Source of the DNA: Lachnospiraceae bacterium AM48-27BH
GTDB lineage: Bacteria; Bacillota; Clostridia; Lachnospirales; Lachnospiraceae
Length of the DNA stretch: 64,000 nucleotides
Assembly (NCBI GenBank): GCA_003478355.1
Contig: QUFC01000007.1
Coordinates: 54,247-118,246, forward strand
Reading direction: 5' to 3'
Every line of letters begins with the position of its first letter. Positions within the stretch are counted from its first letter, which is position 1. The notes beneath the pieces are model-generated. The model worked only from the letters and a program-made list of their open reading frames with translations, was not told the origin of the DNA and made no database searches. This document shows positions 15,668-24,618 of this stretch, one piece after another. Made by a program: the position numbers and the translations under genes.

Positions 15668-16998
15668 TTATGCGTAATGATACCGTTTCCGCATTGCCAC
15701 CAGGAAAATGATAGAGATCAACATCGCCATCAGGTCGGCAAAGGTATTGGACAGCCAGATTCCGGTCAGCCCTAAAAAGGCAGGGAGAATCAGGACGGAG
15801 CCCACCTGGAATACCAGGGTACGCAGGAAGGAGATTACTGCAGACACCAGTCCATTGTTTAATGCAGTGAAAAATGCGGATGCAAAGATGTTGATTCCAC
15901 ACACCAGGAATGACAGGGCGAAAATGTGGAATGCGGACTTGGTCATGGCGTACAGCTCGGGGTCATAGCCCACGAAGATCCGGGATAATGCTCCGGCGAA
16001 AAGATTCGCCAGAATAGTCATGGAAATGCCTGTGATGATGTTTAATTTCAGGCTTTTCCGGAGCAGATTTTTCAGCTCAGCATGGTTCCCGGCTCCATAG
16101 TGATAGCCTATGACCGGGCCTACACCGATGGTGTAGCCGAAGAATACGGCAATAAAAATAAACTGGACATACATTAAAACACCATAAGCGGCAATTCCAT
16201 TTTCCCCTGCATAGTTCAGAAGCTGGAAATTGTAAAGCATGCTGACGATGGAGGAAGAGATATTACCCATCAGCTCAGACATGCCGTTGGTGCAGGATAA
16301 GAAAAATGGACGCCATTCCAGGCGGGTCGGCACCAGATGGAGCAGACTGTCATTTTTCCCAAGGAACAGGATCAGAGGCAGAAGACCGCCGATACACTGG
16401 CTGATCCCTGTTGCCAGGGCAGCACCGGCAACACCCCAGCGGAAAACAACGATAAATAAGGCATCCAGGCTCATATTGGTAAGTCCCGCTATGATCGTAA
16501 CGATCAGACCGGCATGAGGCTTCTGGGCTGTCACCAGAAAGCTCTGGAATACATTTTGCAGCATAAAGGGACTGATAAATAAGAGGACGGTGCGCAGGTA
16601 AATGACACAGTCATCCAGCATAACATCAGTTGCACCTAAGAGGATGGAGACCCGGCGGGCAAATACAATACCGATGGTGGTTAAGAAAAACCCCAGGATC
16701 ACAGTCATGATGATCAGCATGGAAAAATAGCGGTTGGCCAGCTCATGCCTGCCTTCACCTAAGGTTTTAGCGATCAGGCGCTGCCGCCAGTACCGATCAT
16801 GAAACCAAAGCCGCCCAGGATCATGATAAAGGGCATAACCAGATTGATAGCTGCAAATGGGATTTTTCCTACGAAGTTGGATACAAATAGCCCGTCTACC
16901 ACGCCGTAGATGGAAGTGAAGATCATCATGACGATGGATGGCAGGCAGAAATGCAGTAGCCGTTGATAGGTAAAGTGATCAGATAACTGAATTTTCAT
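15668..16998 (-). pseudogene. MATE-family efflux transporter interrupted by a frameshift
   Basis: MATE pumps export drugs and cations using Na+ or H+ gradients. The gene starts at 16998 (MKIQLSDHFTYQRLLHF, after AAAGGAG) and reads in frame to MIGTGGSA, where a stop appears near 16774. Adding one C there (GCCTGATC to GCCCTGATC) restores LIAKTLGEG and the rest of a normal protein of about 443 residues with 12 membrane segments. A single missing base is the only lesion seen, so this may be a sequencing error. The 5' end overlaps the upstream MarR gene by 20 bp. Confidence 0.85.
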
Positions 16999-17488
16999 AA
17001 AAGTTCTCCTTTTGTTGGACACCAGCAGAGGATTCAGGGGCAATGGACTGGAAATGTTGTTTTAACGCATCGGTATAGAGCCGGAATAAAGATAAGAACT
17101 GTTTCATGGATTCCTGTCCCATGGAAGCGATGGCAAACTGCTCCTGTTCTATGACCAGATCAACCGTCCGGGCTGTCAGCTCCTGTCCAGCTTCAGTCAG
17201 GACCAGGAATTTGCTCCTGCGGTCTTTTCCGGTGGCCAGTGTGATAAAACCGTTCCGTTCCAGGGATTTTAAAGCAGAATTGATAGTCTGCTTACTCATG
17301 TAAATGGATTCACAAAGCTGTTTTTGGGTGAGCGGCGTGGCACTTTCACGAAGACAATAAAGAATCCAGAAGGCACTGTCAGAAAGGCCAAACTGAGCTG
17401 CCATACGGCGGTAGATGACATCATTTTCTTTAAAAATGGCATTATATTCCAATAGATAATGAAAAAAAAGGCTGTTTGTATGTTGCAT
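16979..17488 (-). CDS. MarR-family regulator of the MATE gene
   Basis: This 169-residue winged-helix regulator contains TPLTQKQLCESIYMSKQTIN as its DNA-reading region and GFITLATGKDRRSKFLVLTE as the wing. It starts after a GGAGGGAATCT site at 17488. It overlaps the MATE gene, so both are in one operon. Two 16-bp palindromes cover its promoter, indicating tight self-repression. The ligand is unknown. Confidence 0.9.
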   Translation of the reverse strand: MQHTNSLFFHYLLEYNAIFKENDVIYRRMAAQFGLSDSAFWILYCLRESATPLTQKQLCESIYMSKQTINSALKSLERNGFITLATGKDRRSKFLVLTEAGQELTARTVDLVIEQEQFAIASMGQESMKQFLSLFRLYTDALKQHFQSIAPESSAGVQQKENFYENSVI

Positions 17489-17507
17489 AGATTCCCTCCA
17501 ATTTTAA

Positions 17508-17552
17508 AAGTCCGAACACGGACTATTATAGTCTGAAATCGGACTTTTGTCA
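17508..17552 (-). promoter_or_regulatory. Promoter with two MarR operators
   Basis: On the minus strand TTGACA (17552-17547) and TATAAT (17529-17524) are 17 bp apart. One palindrome AGTCCGATTTCAGACT (17544-17529) fills the spacer and a second, AGTCCGTGTTCGGACT (17523-17508), follows the -10 box. The repressor would block both polymerase binding and escape. Confidence 0.85.
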
Positions 17553-17651
17553 AGAGGGCAGAAGCTGGACAGAATAGGGAGAACTTGGTATGCTAGAGGA
17601 AGCATCGGCAAAAGCCGTTTCAGGGAATGATTGCGAAAAAAGGAGAGAAAA

Positions 17652-18482
17652 ATGCCAAATATCATAGAAATTACTGATTTTCATGCGCCGGAATTGGATA
17701 TCTATGCCAGATATACAGAAGGGCAGTTATTAAACCGTCATGAGCCGGAGAAGGGGATCTTTATTGCGGAGAGTCCGCTGGTGATCGGAAGAGCATTGGA
17801 TGGAGGCTGTCAGCCGATCTCGATTCTGGTGGAGGACCGTCAGGTAGAACACCAGGCGAAGGAGATCATCGGGCGATGTGATCAGATATGCAAAAATATC
17901 CCGGTCTTTACCGCACCATTTGAGGTGCTGACAGAGTTGACCGGTTTTAAGCTGACCAGAGGGCTGTTGTGCGCGATGCACCGCCCGCCACATCCGTCAG
18001 TGGAGCAGGTCTGCCAGAACGCCCGCCGGGTAGCGGTACTGGAAAATGTGGTAAATCCTACCAATGTGGGGGCCATTTTCCGTTCGGCGGCAGCCTTGAA
18101 TATGGATGCAGTGCTGTTGACAGAAGGATGCAGCGATCCGCTGTACCGCAGGGCGGTCCGGGTCAGTATGGGGACGGTGTTCCAGGTGCCATGGACCTTT
18201 TTAAAACCGGGGATCGACCTGACAGAGCAGCTTCATGAACTGGGCTTTCGCACTGCCGCTATGGCACTGCGGGATGATTCCTGCCGGATCGATGATCCGG
18301 TACTGGAAGAACTGGAAAAACTGGCCGTGGTACTGGGAACTGAGGGGGAAGGACTGGCCGCAGATACCATCTCAAACTGCGATTATACGGTCCGGATTCC
18401 CATGTCCCACGGCGTGGATTCCTTAAATGTGGCTGCCGCCAGCGCTGTGGCCTTCTGGCAGCTGGGAAACCGCGGAAAATAA
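17652..18482 (+). CDS. SpoU/TrmH-family RNA 2'-O-methyltransferase
   Basis: The protein is 276 residues from ATG 17652, which follows AAAGGAGAG; an upstream TTG at 17631 has no site. The N-terminal part (residues 1-110) is an RNA-substrate-binding region. The C-terminal part is the knotted SPOUT methyltransferase with its three motifs: NPTNVGAIFRSAAAL (motif 1), LGTEGEGL (motif 2) and IPMSHGVDSLNVAAASAVAF (motif 3). It methylates ribose in rRNA or tRNA using S-adenosylmethionine; the exact target cannot be told. It has its own promoter (TGGACA at 17565, TATGCT at 17589) and is divergent from the MarR gene. Confidence 0.9.
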   Translation: MPNIIEITDFHAPELDIYARYTEGQLLNRHEPEKGIFIAESPLVIGRALDGGCQPISILVEDRQVEHQAKEIIGRCDQICKNIPVFTAPFEVLTELTGFKLTRGLLCAMHRPPHPSVEQVCQNARRVAVLENVVNPTNVGAIFRSAAALNMDAVLLTEGCSDPLYRRAVRVSMGTVFQVPWTFLKPGIDLTEQLHELGFRTAAMALRDDSCRIDDPVLEELEKLAVVLGTEGEGLAADTISNCDYTVRIPMSHGVDSLNVAAASAVAFWQLGNRGK

Positions 18483-18539
18483 AGTCGAACGTCCAGGCGG
18501 CCAGTGGGGATGGCCGCCATGGAACGGAAAATGTGGAAA

Positions 18540-19523
18540 TTACCGTGTGGAAGCCCGCACAATCGTGGAAAATCCAAGCTTCAGTTCCCGGTTCAGTGGA
18601 TGTTCCTTTTCCTGCATCATGTCCAACAGGATTTTTCCGGCCTCGCTGCCTGCTTCTTCATAGAAAAAATGGGCTGTGGTCAATGTGGGGGTCGTGGCCC
18701 TGGCAATGGAGGAATCACCAAATCCGGCGATCTGTACCTGCTCCGGAACCGGGATTTCCTGCTCGTGGAAATACCGCAGGGCGCCGGAGGCAATGGTATC
18801 GGTGGCGCACAGAAGAGTGTCAATGTCCGGATGGTCGGTGAACAGCTTCTTGGCCATCTGGTAGCCGGATTCCATAGAGAAGACGGCCTCGGCATAGTAG
18901 CGGGGCGCATGCTCCTGTCCAGCCTGGTTAAGGCCATCATCGAAGCCTTTTTTGCGGTTGCGCCCCACCGCCTCATCTCTGGATTCTGCATTGATATAGC
19001 CGAAAACATGACCGGTTTTTGCGAGTCTGGATGTCAGGTCCAGGGACGCGTGGTAGTCATCAGAATACACACAGGAATAGCCATCCAGCCTCTGCGCCAG
19101 GATCACGATCGGAACTGACAGGTGTTTCAGCCGCTCTTTGTGTTCGGCAGTGAATAAGGTTCCGATCAGAATGATGCCGTCCACATTCTGGTCATGGAAG
19201 GAATTCAGGTAGCGCAGCTCCTCCTGGACATCATTGTTGGTGCAGGCCAGCAGGCACTGGTAGCCCGCCTGACCGATGCACCGGGTGATTCCGGCGACCA
19301 TTTTTCCAATAGAATCGGAATTGATCTTTGGAATAATAACGCCAATAAAGTTGGTTTTCCGGCTGCGGAGCGTCTGGGCAGAGTTGGATGGATGGTATCC
19401 GGTTTCCCTGATGACCTTTCGGATCCTTTCACGCTTCTCCGCACTGACATAGCCCTCGTTTAAATAGCGGGAAACGGTTGCCCGGGACACGCCGGCTAAC
19501 TGGGCGATTTCGTTGATATTCAT
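18540..19523 (-). CDS. scrR: LacI-family repressor of the sucrose locus
   Basis: This 327-residue repressor has an N-terminal LacI helix-turn-helix (MNINEIAQLAGVSRATVSRYLN), a hinge helix (NSAQTLRSRKT) and a sugar-binding core (GVIIPKINSDS... to FSTIVR). It is divergent from a sucrose-type PTS permease and a GH32 hydrolase, and its C-terminal core resembles ScrR regulators. It should sense fructose or a sugar phosphate and release operators in the shared 250-bp region. It starts after GAAAGG. A GGCGGCC hairpin (18496-18518) lies at its 3' side, without a clear T tract. Confidence 0.87.
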   Translation of the reverse strand: MNINEIAQLAGVSRATVSRYLNEGYVSAEKRERIRKVIRETGYHPSNSAQTLRSRKTNFIGVIIPKINSDSIGKMVAGITRCIGQAGYQCLLACTNNDVQEELRYLNSFHDQNVDGIILIGTLFTAEHKERLKHLSVPIVILAQRLDGYSCVYSDDYHASLDLTSRLAKTGHVFGYINAESRDEAVGRNRKKGFDDGLNQAGQEHAPRYYAEAVFSMESGYQMAKKLFTDHPDIDTLLCATDTIASGALRYFHEQEIPVPEQVQIAGFGDSSIARATTPTLTTAHFFYEEAGSEAGKILLDMMQEKEHPLNRELKLGFSTIVRASTR

Positions 19524-19565
19524 AGGTAAGCCTTTCTATAGATGTGTTCCATATCTGTCCTTCGT

Positions 19566-19738
19566 ATGAGAACGATTTTTTCATGCTTCTATTTTAATTC
19601 ATAGAATTCTATCCGTCAATCCCATATAAATGATTTGATATCGTGAAAAACAAACAAAAAATAGCGATAAAATTTAGATATTCGGTCTATTTACTATAAA
19701 CACATCCTTTTTTATAATGAAACATAAGTGAGAACGAT
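19566..19738 (+). promoter_or_regulatory. Shared control region of the sucrose locus
   Basis: TGAGAACGAT occurs twice in the same orientation, at 19567-19576 near the repressor start and at 19729-19738 just after the permease promoter. These are candidate half operators of the LacI-type regulator. The permease promoter has TATAAT at 19713-19718 with TTTACT at 19690-19695 (17 bp). The sequence between is AT-rich, with no other symmetry that I trust. Confidence 0.6.
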
Positions 19739-19772
19739 ACCACAAATGAAGATCAGAAGGAGAGGTTTACGC

Positions 19773-21140
19773 ATGGATTATGGGAAAGCAGCGAAAGCGG
19801 TTTACGAGCAGATCGGCGGTCGGGACAATATCATTTCCGCAGCCCACTGTGCCACCAGACTGCGCCTGGTGATCGCGGATAACAGCAAGTGCGACAAGAC
19901 CAGGCTGGAGGAGATCGACGGGGTAAAGGGAGTGTTTGAGGCTTCAGGACAGCTTCAGATCATTTTCGGAACCGGGACGGTCAATAAGGTTTACGATGAA
20001 TTTATCTGCCTGGCGGGGATCAAAGAGATGGGGACCCAGGAAGTAAAGCAGGCGGCAGCCAGCCGTCAGAATGTGGCGAAACGGGCTATCAAGACTCTGG
20101 GAGATATTTTTGTGCCCATCATCCCGGCCATCGTAGCCAGCGGACTTCTGATGGGTGTGTTAGAGGGTCTGTGCAATGTGTGGCCGGATATGGCCAATTC
20201 CGGAACTTACACGGTCATTCATTTGTTCAGCAACGCGGCATTTGTGTTCCTGCCGATCCTGATCGCCATCAGCGCAGCGAAGACCTTTGGAGGCAACATT
20301 TATCTGGGGGCGGTGATCGGTATGATCATGATCCATTCAGGACTGATCAATGCCTGGAATGTGGCGGGTATGAGCGCAGCAGAAATTCCAAAGGCATCGG
20401 TATGGTTTGGACTGTATGAGGTATCTCTGGTCGGATATCAGGGCCATGTGATCCCGGTGGTCATTGCTGTATGGTTTATGTCAACCTTAGAAAAGAAACT
20501 TCACAAGATCGTGCCGGAGATCATTGATCTGTTTGTTACTCCACTGGTGACGGTTCTTGCCACTGGATATATCACGTTAACGATCATTGGACCGGTATTT
20601 TCCACTGTGGAAAATTATGTATTGTCGGGCGCCCAGAAGCTGATCACCCTTCCATTTGGTCTTGGAGGCATGATCGTCGGCGGTTTTTATGCGCCGACAG
20701 TCGTTGCAGGTGTTCACCATATGTACAATGCCATTGAGGCGGGACTGTTAAGCAGTATTGGTGTCAATACCTGGATGCCTATCGCCACAGCGGCCAATGT
20801 AGCTCAGGGGGCAGCAGCGCTGGCGATCGCAGTGAAGACCAGGAATAAGAAAACAAAATCCATGGCTCTTCCGGCGGCTCTTTCCGCGATGCTTGGAATC
20901 ACAGAGCCAGCCATTTTTGGTGTGAATATCCGTTTCATCACAGCCTTTGCCTCCGGATGTATCGGCGGAGCCTGCGGCGGTCTGGTTGCTTCCCTGCTTC
21001 ATGTGGGCGCAACGGCTTACGGGATCACTGGCCTGTTCGGTTTCCTGATCACGACAAGCTGCACAGCTGCCTATGCACTGGTCATGGCGGTGGCGGCAGG
21101 TGTGGCATTTGCGCTGTCATGGGTATTATATAAAGAGTAA
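19773..21140 (+). CDS. scrA: Sucrose-type PTS permease, EIIBC
   Basis: This 456-residue protein imports and phosphorylates a sugar, most likely sucrose to sucrose-6-phosphate. The EIIB domain (residues 1-85) carries the phospho-cysteine at Cys26 (AAHCATRLR). The EIIC membrane domain (residues about 105-455) has roughly ten segments with IIPAIVASGLLMG and GGFYAPTVVAGVHHMYNAIE, typical of the sucrose/beta-glucoside family. There is no EIIA domain, so phosphate must come from a shared EIIA encoded elsewhere. The start at 19773 follows AGAAGGAGAGG. It precedes the GH32 gene by 60 bp. Confidence 0.88.
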   Translation: MDYGKAAKAVYEQIGGRDNIISAAHCATRLRLVIADNSKCDKTRLEEIDGVKGVFEASGQLQIIFGTGTVNKVYDEFICLAGIKEMGTQEVKQAAASRQNVAKRAIKTLGDIFVPIIPAIVASGLLMGVLEGLCNVWPDMANSGTYTVIHLFSNAAFVFLPILIAISAAKTFGGNIYLGAVIGMIMIHSGLINAWNVAGMSAAEIPKASVWFGLYEVSLVGYQGHVIPVVIAVWFMSTLEKKLHKIVPEIIDLFVTPLVTVLATGYITLTIIGPVFSTVENYVLSGAQKLITLPFGLGGMIVGGFYAPTVVAGVHHMYNAIEAGLLSSIGVNTWMPIATAANVAQGAAALAIAVKTRNKKTKSMALPAALSAMLGITEPAIFGVNIRFITAFASGCIGGACGGLVASLLHVGATAYGITGLFGFLITTSCTAAYALVMAVAAGVAFALSWVLYKE

Positions 21141-21200
21141 GGATAATGGTAGCTTTAAATGCCGAGGCATTCTTGAATCGGTCAGAAGAAGGAGATTAGT

Positions 21201-22624
21201 ATGATAAATGCAAAAGAAGTACATCGTCGTATGGATCAGGCAGAAAAGAAAATTCCAGAGACTGTCACAGGGAAATACCGTCACAAATACCATTTGATGC
21301 CGCCCACCGGCTGGTTAAATGATCCCAATGGGTTAAGCTATTATGGTGGAAATTATCATGTGTTTTTTCAGTATGCGCCGGAGAATGCCAGAGGCGGGGA
21401 TAAGTGCTGGGGTCATTACCAGTCGCCGGATCTGCTGAACTGGGAGTACACAGGCATCGCGATCTATCCGGACACGGAATATGACCGGAATGGCGCGTAT
21501 TCTGGTGGCGCACTGACGGATGATGGCAATCTGGAACTGTTTTATACGGGAAATCTCAAAGAAGAAGGCGATTTTGATTATATCAATGAGGGCCGTGGAG
21601 CAACGGTAATCTATCTGTCCACAGAGGATGGGGTCCATCTGACAGAAAAAGAGCTGCTGATGACCAATGATGATTACCCGGCGGATTTAAGCCGTCATGT
21701 GCGGGATCCAAAGGTGTGGAAAGACCAGGGTAGTTATTACATGCTTCTTGGGGCCAGAACCAGAGGCAGCCTTGGAGAGGCGCTTCTGTACCGGTCTGAG
21801 GACAAAAAAGCATGGCGGTTTTTGAAGACCATTACGGTGACAGAGCCATTTGGCTATATGTGGGAATGTCCGGATTATTTTAAGGTAGAGGGCCGTCCGG
21901 TTTTTGCTTTTAGTCCCCAGGGAATTGAAGCGGAAGAGTACCGGTTTACAAATATCTATCAGTCCGGTTACCTGGCGGATGTAAGATTGCCGGATACCGG
22001 CCAGATCCGGGATATATATAAGAAATTCCGGGAGTGGGATCTGGGATTTGATTTTTATGCACCCCAGACTTTTGAGGCGCCGGACGGCAGACGGATTCTC
22101 TTTGGCTGGGCAGGTGTCAGCGACAGCCTTATGACAATGAGCCGTCCATCCGGGAAGGCTGGCAGCATTCCATGACGGTTCCAAGGGAATTATCCTGGAA
22201 GGGCGGTATTCTGTGTCAGAAGCCGGTAAGAGAGCTGGAGGCACTGCGGAAGGATGAGATTGTTTTTGAACAGGGAGAAGCAGAAATCCATGGAGGTACT
22301 TTTGATCTGGTGGCAGAGCGAGACATTGCTGGAGATATTCCGGTCCGCATCTGCTTCAATCAGGAGTTTCAGATCACCTATGGGCATGGCGTTGTTTCTA
22401 TGGAATTTTTAAACAACACCGGCTCCGGCCGAACCATCCGTAAGGCGAAGCTGGATGGTCTTCAGAATGTACGGATCTTAATGGATGTGTCTTTGATGGA
22501 GGTATATTTTAACGATGGCGAGCTGGTTATGACCACCCGCTATTATCCGGAAGATCCAATGACAACAAAAGTCAGCATCTCCGGAATGGAACAGGTAAAA
22601 GGCTGGACAATGGCTGGGCAGTAG
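21201..22624 (+). pseudogene. scrB: Sucrose-6-phosphate hydrolase (GH32), frameshifted
   Basis: GH32 enzymes split sucrose-6-phosphate to glucose-6-phosphate and fructose. The catalytic nucleophile motif WLNDPNG, the RDPKVW transition-state motif and the acid/base ECPD motif are all present in the first part. Near 22136 the frame changes. The text after SDSLMT should read NEPSIREGWQHSMTVPRELS but is one base short (ATGACAATGAG for ATGACAAATGAG). The second part (from 22172) holds the C-terminal beta-sandwich. A single missing A in a run of A could be a sequencing slip; if real, sucrose growth through this locus is lost. Confidence 0.87.
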
Positions 22625-22678
22625 AGCAATCGGGGAAAGGGACTGTATAGTTAGGCTGGAAGAATCCGGTATTTCATG

Positions 22679-22762
22679 TTATACTATTGAACACAAAGAG
22701 AACTGCTAATGGACGATGATCAGGCGGTTCTGGCATTGAGGCCCAAGCTTTTGGGCCTTTTG
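22679..22762 (+). promoter_or_regulatory. Leader with -10 box, hairpin and terminator before the Lon-like gene
   Basis: A TATACT box lies at 22680. A transcript from it would contain a hairpin (GAACTGC with GCGGTTC, about 22700-22730) and then a strong terminator stem (22739-22746 with 22751-22758) followed by TTTT. The gene begins 34 bp later with GGGAGG. The layout fits an attenuator or a short independent RNA; no known riboswitch is recognised. Confidence 0.55.
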
Positions 22763-22795
22763 CTATTTTACGATATGAAATAGGGAGGAAGCAGC

Positions 22796-24280
22796 ATGCC
22801 TGTATTTGATTTTAATGACGCCCCAGTTTCCAAGGAGAAATGCGTCTGTACCTATACCACGTTCCAATCCAACGAGCCGGAGGCTACACCAGAAAAGCCG
22901 ATCCTGGTGCTGGATAACCACAAGAAGCAGTGGGCTCATCATTCTGCTGGAATGTTTACCAATCCCATCAAACGCAGTACCTTTGAGTTTCAGGAAGAGG
23001 ACGGCGTTGTTCCGGCTGACATCCTGAAAATGGACGCCCGTTTTGTAAGCCTGTTAAAATGGCTCGGTGAGAATCATATCCATGTCCGGCTGTCTGGTGA
23101 GAACCGGGAAGATGGGTATGCAGTATACAAAATCCGCGAAACGGATTTAGGAGGCGGAACCAAGCTGTCCGCAGCGGACGGATTTTTACAGTTTATGATC
23201 GAACGTCTGCTTGCCAGCAGCGCACCGGAGGATGGGATTGAGGAAGAGGATGCAGATGAGCTGGGCGATGATATGAGACTGACCAGTCTTCAGAGTATCA
23301 CCGATTTTATGAACTGCGCGGGGAAGACACTTCCGGACAATATCCGTCTGTGGGCAAAGCGAAACTTAGCGGTAGCCCGTTCCAATGAGGTTTCCCCAGA
23401 GGAGCGCCGCCACGCCCAGAGAGCCCTGTCCACCATGATGAATATTCAGTGGAAGAATAACTATTTTGAATCCATTGACCCGGAAGAGGCCAGAAGAATC
23501 CTGGACGAAGAGCTGTACGGCATGGAGAAGGTGAAACAGCGTATCATCGAGACCATCATCCAGATCAACCGTACTCATACGCTTCCGGCATACGGTCTTT
23601 TGCTAGTAGGACCAGCAGGAACAGGAAAATCCCAGATCGCCTATGCAGTGGCAAGAATCCTGAAACTGCCATGGACGACTCTGGATATGAGTTCCATCAA
23701 TGATCCTGAGCAGCTGACCGGAAGCTCGCGTATCTATGCCAATGCAAAGCCAGGCATTATCCTGGAAGCATTTTCCATGGCTGGCGAGTCCAATCTGGTA
23801 TTTATCATCAATGAGTTAGATAAGGCCGCATCCGGCAAAGGCAACGGCAATCCGGCGGACGTATTATTGACGCTGCTTGATAACTTAGGCTTTACTGACA
23901 ACTACATGGAATGTATGGTTCCGACCAGTGGTGTTTATCCGATCGCCACTGCGAATGATAAGAGCCAGATCAGCGCGCCGTTGATGTCGCGTTTCGCGGT
24001 TATCGATATCCCGGACTATACCGCAGAAGAAAAGAAGATCATTTTCTCCAGATTTGCCCTTCCAAAGGTCATGAAGCGCATGAGCATGAAACCAGAAGAA
24101 TGTGTCCTGACTCCGGAAGGTTTAGATATCGTCATCGAGAAGCATTCCGGTATCAGCGGAATCCGTGACTTAGAGCAGGCCGCCGAGCACATCGCTGCCA
24201 ACGCCCTGTACCAGATCGAGGTCAACCATGTGAAACAGGTGGTGTTTGATGCGGAGATGGTGGAGAAACTGTTGGGGTAA
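22796..24280 (+). CDS. Lon-like AAA+ ATPase lacking the protease domain
   Basis: The protein is 494 residues. After an N-terminal region without clear domain (1-220) comes the Lon-type entry motif LDEELYGMEKVKQRIIETI and an AAA+ module: Walker A GPAGTGKS, Walker B LVFIINELDKA, sensor 1 IATANDKS and arginine-finger region PLMSRF. The small helical lid follows (GISGIRDLEQAAEHIAAN). The protein stops where Lon would continue into its Ser-Lys protease, so it is an unfoldase or remodelling ATPase without its own peptidase. Partner and substrate are unknown. It stands alone behind a terminator-bearing leader. Confidence 0.82.
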   Translation: MPVFDFNDAPVSKEKCVCTYTTFQSNEPEATPEKPILVLDNHKKQWAHHSAGMFTNPIKRSTFEFQEEDGVVPADILKMDARFVSLLKWLGENHIHVRLSGENREDGYAVYKIRETDLGGGTKLSAADGFLQFMIERLLASSAPEDGIEEEDADELGDDMRLTSLQSITDFMNCAGKTLPDNIRLWAKRNLAVARSNEVSPEERRHAQRALSTMMNIQWKNNYFESIDPEEARRILDEELYGMEKVKQRIIETIIQINRTHTLPAYGLLLVGPAGTGKSQIAYAVARILKLPWTTLDMSSINDPEQLTGSSRIYANAKPGIILEAFSMAGESNLVFIINELDKAASGKGNGNPADVLLTLLDNLGFTDNYMECMVPTSGVYPIATANDKSQISAPLMSRFAVIDIPDYTAEEKKIIFSRFALPKVMKRMSMKPEECVLTPEGLDIVIEKHSGISGIRDLEQAAEHIAANALYQIEVNHVKQVVFDAEMVEKLLG

Positions 24281-24360
24281 AAGTGGGATCAGTTGCAGAT
24301 CTTTCGGCATTGGGATGGTGAGATTTCACAAACATTTTTGAATACCCGGTTGAAAAACAT

Positions 24361-24447
24361 TCCGTGAGGATGCGCAGTGATTCTGTAAAGAATATGTCAG
24401 CTTATGCTGACCAGAATCACGCGCTAAGTCTCACGGACGTTCGACTT
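24361..24447 (+). repeat. Dispersed structured repeat (87 bp), copy 2
   Basis: This copy forms three nested helices: CCGTGAG with CTCACGG (7 bp, outer), GTGATTCTG with CAGAATCAC (9 bp) and GTCAGC with GCTGAC (6 bp). It differs from 5765-5851 at 10 of 87 positions, several in loops or conserving G-U/A-U pairing. It ends with the shared GGACGTTCGACTT. Confidence 0.82.
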
Positions 24448-24459
24448 GAATAAACAAAA

Positions 24460-24594
24460 TGTAACTATTCAGTACCTTCATAGTTACGAGCAAAAATCCA
24501 TTCCAGATCAGCTTCGCTGATGGGATTTTTGCTTTCTAGCCTATGTGTTCTTACGGTCAGCGCAGCATGTGCGCAGACCTACTGAATAGTTACA
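24460..24594. repeat. 135-bp inverted-repeat element (MITE-like)
   Basis: TGTAACTATTCAGTA (24460-24474) and its exact complement (24580-24594) bound the element. Inside are a GTAACTAT/ATAGTTAC hairpin at the left end, an AGCAAAAATCC/GGATTTTTGCT hairpin in the middle and a GCGCA-GCATG-TGCGC hairpin at the right. It has no coding capacity. Exact terminal repeats suggest a non-autonomous mobile element. It lies directly after the stop codon of an Rpn nuclease gene and may also act as its terminator. Confidence 0.78.
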
Positions 24595-24618
24595 ACAAAA
24601 TTTTTCAAAGAGTAGATA

